Assembly: GCA_947449135.1 (NCBI GenBank)
Contig: CANFQO010000004.1
Coordinates: 59,613 to 123,612 of the forward strand
Source: Planctomycetaceae bacterium
Lineage (GTDB): Bacteria > Planctomycetota > Planctomycetia > Pirellulales > UBA1268
Length of the DNA: 64,000 bases
Direction: 5' to 3'
Positions 56,706 through 64,000 of this stretch are shown piece by piece; the stretch's first letter is position 1; every line of letters starts with the position of its first letter. Under the pieces are notes generated by a model. That model worked only from the letters and a program-made list of their open reading frames with translations, made no database searches and had not been told where the DNA came from. The translations under genes were made by a program, and so were the position numbers.

Positions 56706-59252
56706 ATGCAAGAGCCCGCTTCCGAAACCGTATCCGCGCCCGCGTCAGAGCCCGTGCGCACCTCGCGACAGGACCTCGTCGTGCCTCCCCGGCAGTCGAG
56801 CCTGCCACTGCTGCTGGGGGCGATCGTCTGCGCCGGTACTGGCTTTGGGATCGTCTGGGCACTGGGTGTCGGCCGCTCCACGGATGGCGGGCCGCCGATC
56901 GCTGCTGCAGGTAGCCCTGAGATCGCGTTCACAACACCAGAGACGTCGCCACCTGCCCTCGAAGAAGGGCAGTCTCCTGGCAAAACCGGCAGTGGGACCT
57001 GGGAGCCGAAGCCATTTCCACAGCCTGATTCTGACGTGGACCCGCCGCGGGCGATGAACGAGCCAGGCTGGCGGCCCCCGGCGGCCCCAGCCGCCAGTCC
57101 AGCGACGCTCGACCGTTATCCGACGCGACCGGCCACTCTCGAGACTCCCGATAACACGGTGCCACTGCCGCTACCGACGGATGGCGCCGCGTCGCGGTTT
57201 GCGCCTCCCGGTCGCTTCCCGGGAACGGGCAACGAACCGGTTCGGCTCACATCGGCCGAATTGTCCCCTGCGGAAACCGATCTCGTGCCTGAGCCCGACG
57301 TCTCTGCTCAGCCTGCCGAAGATGATGCGTTGCCTGCTGACAGTGTCCCGCCTAACACGTCCGGGACGAATCTCGAAGCGACACCGACTGCACCGCAGCC
57401 TGAACCATTGGGTGACGATCAGCTTACGCCGCCGGCAACTGAGGAGGCCGATGCGACGTCTCAGCGGGCAGCCCCTGCGGCTCCGGAACCATTCTCCCAA
57501 TCATCTGCAATCGGTAGCGATCTTCCTCCTCCTGTGCCCGCAGCACCAACGCCGCCCCCATTCACTCCCGCTACGTCACCAAGGGAAATAACCTCCTCCG
57601 CAGGCGGCTTCACGTCCACCGACATCGCCCCGAGCGGCCCCCCACCGTCGAGTTTCAGGCCAGCGTCGTCAGCCCCGGTGATCAGCACTGCCGCCACGAA
57701 TCCCTTCGCTAGCGCGCCCCCCATGGGTCCGGCGCCACGAGCCACGCCGGCGTCAGACGGCGGCAGTGGCCCATTGCGAAGCGGCGGATCCCGCGGTCCG
57801 GGTTCCGACACAGCGGGACAGGGACGGCCCGGCCCGGTCCAGTTGGAAGGCCTACAAACGCCGCAATTGGCGGTAGAAAAACGCGGCCCACGCGAAATCC
57901 AGGTGGGGAAGCCAGCCCGCTACGAACTTCTCGTGCGGAACGTCGGCACCGCGACGGCATTGGATGTCTCGCTCCGCGATGCCGTGCCCTTTGGCACAAC
58001 GCTCATCACCACCACGCCGCCGGCCAGCCCCGTCGGTGCCGGCCAGCCAACGGGCTCAGGCAGCGGCGACGCTTCGGGCGAGTTGCTCTGGCCGCTCGGA
58101 ACACTTCCCCCCGGCGGCGAAGCCCGCGTCTCGATGGAGGTGATGCCCCAGATCGAAGGTGACATCGGCAGCGTGGCCAGTGTCAGCTTCCGCACCGAAG
58201 CGTCGACACGCTCGCGGGCCACCAAGCCTGCTCTCGCCTTGGAAGCCTCCGAGTCGAAGGCCGTGCGGATTGGCGGAGAGGTGAAACTCTCGCTGAAGGT
58301 CAGCAACCCGGGCACGGGCATCGCCACTGGCATCGTGATCGAGGGCATGCTGCCCGATGGTGTGTCCCATAGCGCCGGCCGCGAACTGGAATTTGATGTC
58401 GGCCAACTGAGGCCGGGCGAGTCGCGGACGATCGATCTGGTCATGGGGTCTACCGGACCGGGTGTTCACACGGCCCTTTTTTCCGCGCGGGCCGACGGCC
58501 AACTGGAAGTCGAACAGCCGGTGCGAATCGAGGTCACGGCGCCCACGCTTGAACTGTCGGCCGAGATGCCGTCGCGGCGGTATCTCCAGCGGCCCGCCAC
58601 CTGTGTGCTGTCGATGGTCAACGCCGGCACCGCCCCGGCGCGGGCGGTCGAGCTCGCCGCCCAATTGCCGCCCGGAATGAAGTTCGTGCGGGCCAATCAT
58701 GCTGGCTGGTATGAGGAGCGATCCCACCGCGTGCTCTGGAATCTGGAGGAACTCCCTCCAGGCGAAACCGGCACAGTGGAGATGGTATTGATGCCGGTCG
58801 ACCTGGGACCGCAGAAGATCGTGGCTGCCGCCCGGAGCAGCGACGGCCCCTCCGACCAGATGATGCACACCGTCGAGGTCGAAGGGTTGGCAGCGCTCTT
58901 CTTCGAGGTGACCGACAGCGAAGATCCAATCGAGGTGGGCGGCGTGACGGAATACATCGTGCGGATCGGCAATCAGGGAACGAAGGCCGCCGGCGGCGTG
59001 CGTCTGACGGCGACGCTGCTGGGCGATCTCGAGCCGGTCGATGCCAAGGGGCCTGTGGCCCACCGCGTTGAGAATCTCGCCTTCGTCTTCGACCCGTTGG
59101 CGAAGCTCGCGCCCTCCGAAGAGGCAGTGTTTCGCGTCCGCGTCCGCGGCCGTCGTGAGGGAGACCAGCGGGTGCAGGTGCAACTGGTCAGCGACGACCA
59201 TCCCGCACCGATCACGAAAGAAGAGATCACTCGGGTCTACGCCGACCGGTAG
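56706..59252 (+). CDS. Membrane-anchored DUF11-repeat protein
   Basis: An 848-residue protein. Residues 31-55 form a membrane anchor (QSSLPLLLGAIVCAGTGFGIVWALG); it is preceded by a short cytoplasmic head. Residues about 60-385 are a Pro/Ala/Thr/Ser-rich linker. The C-terminal half has four Ig-like DUF11 (CARDB-like) repeats: RYELLVRNVGTATALDVSLRDAVP, VKLSLKVSNPGTGIATGIVIEGMLP, CVLSMVNAGTAPARAVELAAQLP and YIVRIGNQGTKAAGGVRLTATL. This looks like a cell-wall or envelope adhesion-type structural protein. No enzyme motif. It starts 83 bases after ftr. Confidence 0.8.
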   Translation: MQEPASETVSAPASEPVRTSRQDLVVPPRQSSLPLLLGAIVCAGTGFGIVWALGVGRSTDGGPPIAAAGSPEIAFTTPETSPPALEEGQSPGKTGSGTWEPKPFPQPDSDVDPPRAMNEPGWRPPAAPAASPATLDRYPTRPATLETPDNTVPLPLPTDGAASRFAPPGRFPGTGNEPVRLTSAELSPAETDLVPEPDVSAQPAEDDALPADSVPPNTSGTNLEATPTAPQPEPLGDDQLTPPATEEADATSQRAAPAAPEPFSQSSAIGSDLPPPVPAAPTPPPFTPATSPREITSSAGGFTSTDIAPSGPPPSSFRPASSAPVISTAATNPFASAPPMGPAPRATPASDGGSGPLRSGGSRGPGSDTAGQGRPGPVQLEGLQTPQLAVEKRGPREIQVGKPARYELLVRNVGTATALDVSLRDAVPFGTTLITTTPPASPVGAGQPTGSGSGDASGELLWPLGTLPPGGEARVSMEVMPQIEGDIGSVASVSFRTEASTRSRATKPALALEASESKAVRIGGEVKLSLKVSNPGTGIATGIVIEGMLPDGVSHSAGRELEFDVGQLRPGESRTIDLVMGSTGPGVHTALFSARADGQLEVEQPVRIEVTAPTLELSAEMPSRRYLQRPATCVLSMVNAGTAPARAVELAAQLPPGMKFVRANHAGWYEERSHRVLWNLEELPPGETGTVEMVLMPVDLGPQKIVAAARSSDGPSDQMMHTVEVEGLAALFFEVTDSEDPIEVGGVTEYIVRIGNQGTKAAGGVRLTATLLGDLEPVDAKGPVAHRVENLAFVFDPLAKLAPSEEAVFRVRVRGRREGDQRVQVQLVSDDHPAPITKEEITRVYADR

Positions 59253-59318
59253 CACGCGAGCCGGCCGTCCAGACGTCCCAGGGAAACCGCCGCCGGGACG
59301 GCAAAGGTTGCCGTTGAG

Positions 59319-59446
59319 GAGCCGGTCGGAGGCACGCGCAGGAGTCCGGTGAATTCTGCGACTCATAAGTGATTCGCGATTCGTCCAAGAGCCTCCCGTA
59401 GCAGAATCCGCCGGCGACGAGCATGCCGCAGACCGGCGAACCAATG
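59319..59446 (+). repeat. Interspersed intergenic repeat family B, copy 3
   Basis: The best match to copy 2, with about 95% identity by eye through GAGCCGGTCGGAGGCACGCG, CGGTGAATTCTGCGACTCA, TTCGTCCAAGAGCCTCCCGT and CGCCGGCGACGAGCATGCCG. The ATTCTGC/GCAGAAT pair is conserved. The right end shares GCGAACCAATG with copy 1. It lies in the convergent gap of the DUF11 gene and pheT. Confidence 0.85.
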
Positions 59447-59494
59447 CGGGCGGCTCAGGAGGCCTTCAGCGACGGAGGCCCCATCCGCTGACTG

Positions 59495-61573
59495 TCATGC
59501 CCTCAGCACAGCGCCGCACTGCCGGCCGCATGATGCCACCACCGCATCGACCGTGCGGTTGGCGTCTTCCCCTGCAAGCGTGCCCTCGCTGCTCCTCAAT
59601 CGCAGCGACACGACGAAGCTCTTCTTGCCCGCCCCGAGTCGCTCGGCATCGGTCCAGACCTGCACGAGCCGACACTCTTCGAGCAGCCCGCCGGCGCTGC
59701 CACGGATCGCCGCAGCGACATCGCCCCACGGCACCGTCTGATCCACGATCAGGTTCACGTCCCGCTCCACCGCCGGAAAGTCGCTGGGCCGGGATCGGGG
59801 CCGCTCCAGGTCGACGGCAAACTCCAGCCGGTCGAGCCGCAATTCCGCGGCGACCACCGCTCCCTTGGCCCCGACATTGAGACCGAAGTTGGTGAGCACA
59901 GTGGCGGCCACTTCACCGACGACGCCAATACGCTCGGCAGGCTGCCCGGGTCGCTCGAGCACGATCTCAGCAGCACGACCCGTCGCGAACAGGTCGAGAT
60001 GCCCCTGCCGAAACACGACGTGCGGCTCATTCGTGGCGGAGCCTCCGAGCCCCAGTCGCTCGAGCACCGCCTCAGCCAGCCCCTTGGCGGCGGCAAAACC
60101 GCCCCCCATCACGAACGATACGAGCAGCGGCTCCTCGACCGGCGAGGCGGCGTCTGGGGCCGCGGCTGGCCGAGGAAGGTAGCCGCGGGCCGTCTCGAAG
60201 AGATCGGGTTGCTGGGCTCCGATGGCCACGTTGGCCGCGCGGGCCTCAAGCAGGCTCGGCAGCAGCGTCCGACGGAGGCGATCGGCGCCGCGAACGAGCG
60301 GCGGTGCGCAGACCAGCGGCGAGACGTCACCCCATGGGCTGGCGAGGGCTTCGAGCGACGCACCGACGACGCTCCTCGTCATCGCTTCGCAGAAGCCCGC
60401 CGCCACGAGAACCTCGGTCGCCCTGTGGAGCGTGCGCTCGCGGGCCGATTCGGTCACCGGCCGGGCGGCGATCGGCTCGTTCTCAGGCACTCGATCATAC
60501 CCCTCGATCCTCGCGATCTCCTCCACGAGGTCGATCTCGCGCCCACAGTCGCGCCGCCACGTGGGGGCTTGCCAACGTGATCGATCCGTCCCGCCTGGCT
60601 CAGCCACGAAGCCCAGTCCAATGAGGATTGCCTGCTGGCGTTCGATCGGGATGTCGATTCCCAGCACCTCAGCAACGCGGTCAGGACGCAGTTGGATGGT
60701 CGCGGGGCTCACCGCGAGTCGGCCCGCCTCGACCGTGCCCCGGGCGATCTGCCCGCCGGCGATCTCAGCGATCATGGCGGCCGCGCGTCGACTGGCCCAG
60801 GCGACGGCCGCTGGATCGGGAACCCGTTCGAAGCGGTAGGACGACGCGCTGGCCAGCACGAGCCCTCGGGCTGCAGCGCGGACGGTGAGGGGCGCAAACT
60901 GGGCCGATTCGAGCAGAATGTCGGTGGTTGCGGCGGCAATCTCAGTGCCGGCTCCGCCCATCACCCCAGCCAACGCCACCGGCCTCTCCGCGTCGGCAAT
61001 CACGCCCATCCCCGCAGTGAGTGCGTACGTCTTGTGGTTGATGGCCGTGAACGATTCGCCGGCAACAGCCCGGCGGACGCTGATCCGACCACCCCGGATC
61101 TTCGCGAGATCGAAGGCATGCAAAGGCTGCCCGCATTCGAACATCACGTAGTTGGTGATGTCGACGACGTTGTTGACGCTCGCGATGCCGACCGTGGTGA
61201 GCCGGTCGACGAGCCACTGGGGGCTCGGCCCCACCCGCACGCCCCGGATCACCCGGGCCGTGTAGTGCGGGCAGATTTCGGGGGAGAGAATCTCCACCGC
61301 GATGTTCGCGGCAGACTCCGCACCAACTTCCTGCGGATGGGGTTCGGGAATGTGAAGCGGACATCCAAACAGCACGGCGACCTCGCGGGCCACGCCGATG
61401 TGGCCAAGGCAGTCGGGCCGGTTGCTCGTCACCTCGAGATCGATCGCCGTGTCGTTCCCAACGCTCTGCGTCGACTCGTGATTGAGGCCGGAGAGCAGCA
61501 GTCGTTCGACGAGGGCATCGGTCGACTCTGGCAGACTCACATACTCCGACAGCCAATTCGTCGAGATGATCAT
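59495..61573 (-). CDS. pheT: Phenylalanyl-tRNA synthetase beta subunit (short form)
   Basis: Forms the alpha2-beta2 enzyme with PheS and charges tRNA(Phe). 692 residues; E. coli PheT has about 795. After the N-terminal start (STNWLSEYVSLPESTDALVERLLLSGLNHE) the sequence goes straight to IDLEVTSNRPDCLGHIGVAREVAVLFG, without the usual EMAP/OB tRNA-binding insert. B3/B4 editing (GECGQPLHAFDLAKI-like GQPLHAFDLAKIRGG, SSYRFERVPDPAAVAWA), B5 (LRPDRVAEVLGIDI, EIDLVEEIARIEGYDRVPE) and the C-terminal anticodon fold (FPAVERDVNLIVD) are present. It is 52 bases downstream of pheS. Confidence 0.93.
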   Translation of the reverse strand: MIISTNWLSEYVSLPESTDALVERLLLSGLNHESTQSVGNDTAIDLEVTSNRPDCLGHIGVAREVAVLFGCPLHIPEPHPQEVGAESAANIAVEILSPEICPHYTARVIRGVRVGPSPQWLVDRLTTVGIASVNNVVDITNYVMFECGQPLHAFDLAKIRGGRISVRRAVAGESFTAINHKTYALTAGMGVIADAERPVALAGVMGGAGTEIAAATTDILLESAQFAPLTVRAAARGLVLASASSYRFERVPDPAAVAWASRRAAAMIAEIAGGQIARGTVEAGRLAVSPATIQLRPDRVAEVLGIDIPIERQQAILIGLGFVAEPGGTDRSRWQAPTWRRDCGREIDLVEEIARIEGYDRVPENEPIAARPVTESARERTLHRATEVLVAAGFCEAMTRSVVGASLEALASPWGDVSPLVCAPPLVRGADRLRRTLLPSLLEARAANVAIGAQQPDLFETARGYLPRPAAAPDAASPVEEPLLVSFVMGGGFAAAKGLAEAVLERLGLGGSATNEPHVVFRQGHLDLFATGRAAEIVLERPGQPAERIGVVGEVAATVLTNFGLNVGAKGAVVAAELRLDRLEFAVDLERPRSRPSDFPAVERDVNLIVDQTVPWGDVAAAIRGSAGGLLEECRLVQVWTDAERLGAGKKSFVVSLRLRSSEGTLAGEDANRTVDAVVASCGRQCGAVLRA

Positions 61574-61625
61574 GGGATCGGCCTCCTTCGGCGGACAAGA
61601 TCAGAGAGCGTTGGGCTGCTGCCGT

Positions 61626-62705
61626 TCAGAACTGCCGCAGGAAGCGGACGTCGTTGCGATAGAAATCCCTGATGTCGGCCACACCGTAACGACGGGCCGC
61701 GATCCGCTCGACGCCCAAGCCGAACGCGAAGCCCGACACCTCTTCGGGGTCGTAGCCGACCGCCGCCAGCACCGCCGGATCGACCATGCCAGCTCCGCCC
61801 ATTTCGATCCAACGACCTCCCCATTCCATGTCAAACTCGACGCTCGGCTCGGTGAAGGGAAAGAAGGATGGCCGGAATCGCACATGCACGTCGCCGCCGA
61901 GGAAGCTCGAGGCGAGCTGCCGGAGCACGCTCTTCAGATGGGCCATGGTCGTCCCCGGCTCGATGAGCAACCCTTCCACCTGATGAAACATCGGGTAGTG
62001 GGTGGCGTCAGCCGTATCGGGACGATAGACCCTGCCGAGCGACACGATCCGCAGCGGCGGCCGGCGGTTTTCCATGACGCGAATCTGCACGGTGCTCGTC
62101 TGCGACCGCAGCAGGAGCGGATCGGCTCCGCGGGCGACCGCCAGATAGAAGTTGTCGAGGGGATCTCGGGCCGGGTGTTCGGCGGGAATGGCGAGCGCCT
62201 CGAAGTTATGCCACTGGTCTTCAACCTCGGGCCCGTCGACGCTCTCAAACCCGAGGCGGGCCATGATCTCCTGCACACGGCGGATCGTCTGCGTGATTGG
62301 ATGGACATGCCCCAGTCGCAGTGGTTCGCCAGGCAGGGTTACATCGATCGCATCGGCGGCAGCGGCAGATCCGGCACCTGCGCCGGCAAGCGTGTCCTGA
62401 ACCGCGGCAAACAGCGCGTTCACAGCCCCCTTGGCCTCATTGAAATGCCGGCCTCCCGCCGGTCGATCAGCGGATGCCAGTCCAGAGAGGAGCTTTTGAA
62501 TCGCCTTGAGACGACCACTCCGCGCTCCGAGAAACTCGATCCTGGCCTGCTCAAGGCCTGCAGCGCCAGCGACGCCACCAAGCGTCTCGGACGCCGCAGC
62601 CCGGAACGCCGCGAGTTCGGCGATGAACGAATCGATCGTGACAGCCTGAACGGCAGGGGCGGCCTTGGCAGCGGCCGCCTTGTCGCGGCCAGTGGGCTCA
62701 GTCAC
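61626..62705 (-). CDS. pheS: Phenylalanyl-tRNA synthetase alpha subunit
   Basis: The catalytic subunit of the enzyme. 359 residues from GTG 62705, four bases after the rplT stop; the track start lies inside rplT and is not real. An N-terminal coiled-coil ([19 protein letters not shown]) leads into motif 1 ([37 protein letters not shown]), motif 2 ([28 protein letters not shown]) and motif 3 ([18 protein letters not shown]) of class II synthetases, with the Phe-binding [16 protein letters not shown]. Tightly coupled to rplT and pheT. Confidence 0.95.
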   Translation of the reverse strand: MTEPTGRDKAAAAKAAPAVQAVTIDSFIAELAAFRAAASETLGGVAGAAGLEQARIEFLGARSGRLKAIQKLLSGLASADRPAGGRHFNEAKGAVNALFAAVQDTLAGAGAGSAAAADAIDVTLPGEPLRLGHVHPITQTIRRVQEIMARLGFESVDGPEVEDQWHNFEALAIPAEHPARDPLDNFYLAVARGADPLLLRSQTSTVQIRVMENRRPPLRIVSLGRVYRPDTADATHYPMFHQVEGLLIEPGTTMAHLKSVLRQLASSFLGGDVHVRFRPSFFPFTEPSVEFDMEWGGRWIEMGGAGMVDPAVLAAVGYDPEEVSGFAFGLGVERIAARRYGVADIRDFYRNDVRFLRQF

Positions 62706-62709
62706 GGCA

Positions 62710-63087
62710 CTACGCGACCGCAGCCGGCTCCGGCAATCCAAGGGCCTTTCTCGCCGCATTCACGACCGCATCGAAGCCGGTCGGATCAAGGACGGCCATT
62801 TCAGAGAGCGTGCGTCGGTCGAGTTCCGAGCCGATCTTCTCCAGGCCGGCGATGAACTGGCTGTACCGCAGGCCGCGCTCGCGGCAGGCGGCATTGATCC
62901 GCACGATCCACAGCCGTCGGAAATCCCGCTTCTTACGGCGACGATCCCGCCGGGCGTAGACGCCAGCCCGGATGATTGATTCCTTGGCAGTGCGGAGCAG
63001 GCGGCGACGGCCACCGACGGATCCCTTCACTCGCTTGAAGAGACGCTTCTTGGCTCGGAGACGGGGAACGACGTTTTTTGTGCGCAT
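62710..63087 (-). CDS. rplT: 50S ribosomal protein L20
   Basis: A 125-residue structural protein of the large subunit that binds 23S rRNA early in assembly and can repress its own operon in other bacteria. The N-terminal basic tail ([31 protein letters not shown]) and the core ([53 protein letters not shown]) fit. Slightly extended at the C-terminus (GLPEPAAVA). The 215-base gap to rpmI on its 5' side is unusually long for this operon. Confidence 0.97.
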   Translation of the reverse strand: MRTKNVVPRLRAKKRLFKRVKGSVGGRRRLLRTAKESIIRAGVYARRDRRRKKRDFRRLWIVRINAACRERGLRYSQFIAGLEKIGSELDRRTLSEMAVLDPTGFDAVVNAARKALGLPEPAAVA

Positions 63088-63302
63088 GTTTTTTGCTTGC
63101 CTTCTGGAACGAACACTGTCGCTGTTTTAACGGGATTTTCAAGGCCCCCCATCTTCGAGCCGGAACACTCGGCCGTGCCGCGGGAGGCGAGCGCGTCAGG
63201 AGGGCGGTTTCGGGGTTGCTTGGTTCGGCGTCGGCGGTGAGTGCCGCGATCCGAGAACAGCGGGGCCCCGTCGCCAGAGCCCCTTTCACCGCCCCTTTTG
63301 AA
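63088..63302 (-). other. 215-base spacer between rpmI and rplT
   Basis: Most genomes have rpmI and rplT nearly adjacent. Here the spacer is long and GC-rich, with potential structure such as GGGGCTCTGGC...GGGGCCCC and CGGCACTCACCGCCG. No ORF is credible. It could be an L20-binding leader, a promoter region or an RNA of unknown type. I cannot decide by eye. Confidence 0.4.
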
Positions 63303-63506
63303 CTAGTAGCTATAACCCCTGAGCATCTCGACGATCTTCGCTGTTTCGGGAGCAGCGAGCACGTCCGTGCCACGGAGGTTGCGCTTCCGCTTGCTGGTGA
63401 GCCGCACCTGCAAGTGGCTTGTGCCGGCGCGGCGATGCTTCACCTTGCCTCGGGCCGTGACTCGGAAACGCTTCTTGACGCCCTTGTGGGTCTTCTGCTT
63501 CGGCAT
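63303..63506 (-). CDS. rpmI: 50S ribosomal protein L35
   Basis: A 67-residue basic ribosomal protein. MPKQKTHKGVKKRFRVTARGKVKHRRAGTSH is the family N-terminus and SHLQVRLTSKRKRNLRGTDVL the middle, ending with IVEMLRGYSY. It lies in the infC-rpmI-rplT order, with 71 bases between infC and its start. Confidence 0.96.
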   Translation of the reverse strand: MPKQKTHKGVKKRFRVTARGKVKHRRAGTSHLQVRLTSKRKRNLRGTDVLAAPETAKIVEMLRGYSY

Positions 63507-63577
63507 GATTGATCCCTACGAATGACTGGAGAACGCTGTGAACGGGAAGAACTGAAAACGGTTGGAGCGGGTCGGTC

Positions 63578-64000
63578 CTACTTGGGCGAAAGCGTGCAGA
63601 CCAGCCGACGGCCCATCTGCTGAGGCGGGGCGTCGACTTTTCCCACGGGGTCGAGTTGTTCGATGATCGTCTTCATGACCCGCTGCCCTTCATCAATATG
63701 GGCGAGTTCGCGGCCCCGGAACACGACTGACACGATGACCTTGTCCTTGTGTTGCAGGAAGCCTTTTGCCTGATTGACCTTGAAATCGATGTCGTGCTCG
63801 CCCGTCTTGGGACGGAGACGTATTTCCTTGATTTTCGTCTGATGAACGTGGGTGCGGTGGAGTTTCTTCTTTTGCTGATACTTGAACTTGCCGAAGTCCA
63901 TGATCCGGCAGACGGGCGGCTTTTCGTTCGGTGCCACCTCGACGAGATCGAGGCCAGCCTCGCGGGCGCGGTTGAGCGCCTCTTCCGTCGGGATGATCCC
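63578..64000 (-). CDS. infC: Translation initiation factor IF-3, N-terminus cut by window edge
   Basis: Binds the 30S subunit and checks start codon and initiator tRNA. About 140 residues are visible; the N-terminus continues past 64000. The first visible part reads [22 protein letters not shown], then [24 protein letters not shown] (linker), then the C-terminal domain [27 protein letters not shown] and [22 protein letters not shown]. Family genes often use a rare AUU-type start, which cannot be checked here. It heads the infC-rpmI-rplT-pheS-pheT run. Confidence 0.96.
   Translation of the reverse strand, partial: GIIPTEEALNRAREAGLDLVEVAPNEKPPVCRIMDFGKFKYQQKKKLHRTHVHQTKIKEIRLRPKTGEHDIDFKVNQAKGFLQHKDKVIVSVVFRGRELAHIDEGQRVMKTIIEQLDPVGKVDAPPQQMGRRLVCTLSPK

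Noticed and set aside
61482-62855. Plus-strand ORF of 457 residues over pheT and pheS
   Set aside because: Antisense to the phenylalanyl-tRNA synthetase genes; no motif.

Overview
The window looks like chromosomal DNA of a high-GC planctomycete, most likely of the Pirellulales type. This rests on gene content rather than any search: Tat-signal Gfo/Idh/MocA oxidoreductases, a ThuA-DUF1080 fusion, DUF11 and HEAT-repeat secreted proteins, cysteine-rich small exported proteins, CE15-type esterases, HTTM proteins and a methanogen-type formyltransferase (Ftr/FhcD). No rRNA, tRNA, CRISPR array, prophage or transposase was seen. Both edges cut genes: pyrG at the left and infC at the right.

Layout. 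1-5951: pyrG (partial), a GIY-YIG protein, DAHP synthase, an exported SYLF protein and a methyltransferase. 6028-12181: a GT10 fucosyltransferase, a Tat-exported phosphoesterase, an Nramp-like transporter with an altered metal site, a GT4 and a DUF3050 protein. 12183-19055: EF-G, a CAAX-type protease, GluQ, CstA and thioredoxin reductase. 19096-25891: a surface-glycan island with a sulfotransferase, two GT2 enzymes, a GT23/NodZ-like protein, a GT11 fucosyltransferase, a nucleotide-sugar-transferase-like protein and an acyltransferase. 26014-27559: a REP-like inverted pair, a strong terminator, a Cys-rich exported protein and a ParE-type toxin-antitoxin pair. 27594-33850: carA, ThuA-DUF1080, mutY, and a TPR-tmk-holB operon. 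34118-46007: a 1020-residue unknown protein, fumC, a beta-propeller protein, a CE15-like esterase, glnB, and an oxidoreductase followed by two HEAT-repeat genes. 46343-49225: an HTTM pair and a sigma-54 activator. 49438-59252: a TPR/SEC-C-like protein, ribD, a large exported unknown, ftr and a DUF11 protein. 59495-64000: the conserved infC-rpmI-rplT-pheS-pheT translation operon.

How the genes fit together. Housekeeping genes (nucleotide synthesis, translation, replication, DNA repair) alternate with envelope and carbohydrate genes. Three unrelated fucosyltransferase families (GT10, GT11, GT23-like), a sulfotransferase and an acyltransferase within about 20 kb suggest a fucosylated, sulfated or acylated cell-surface glycan. 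The propeller, CE15, ThuA-DUF1080 and Gfo/Idh/MocA genes suggest breakdown of complex polysaccharides.

The most unusual signal is non-coding. Three families of short interspersed elements occupy intergenic gaps. Family B (three copies) lies only in tail-to-tail gaps. A family A relative fills the one other wide convergent gap. All remaining convergent gene pairs are nearly abutting. A candidate sigma-54 promoter lies upstream of glnB.
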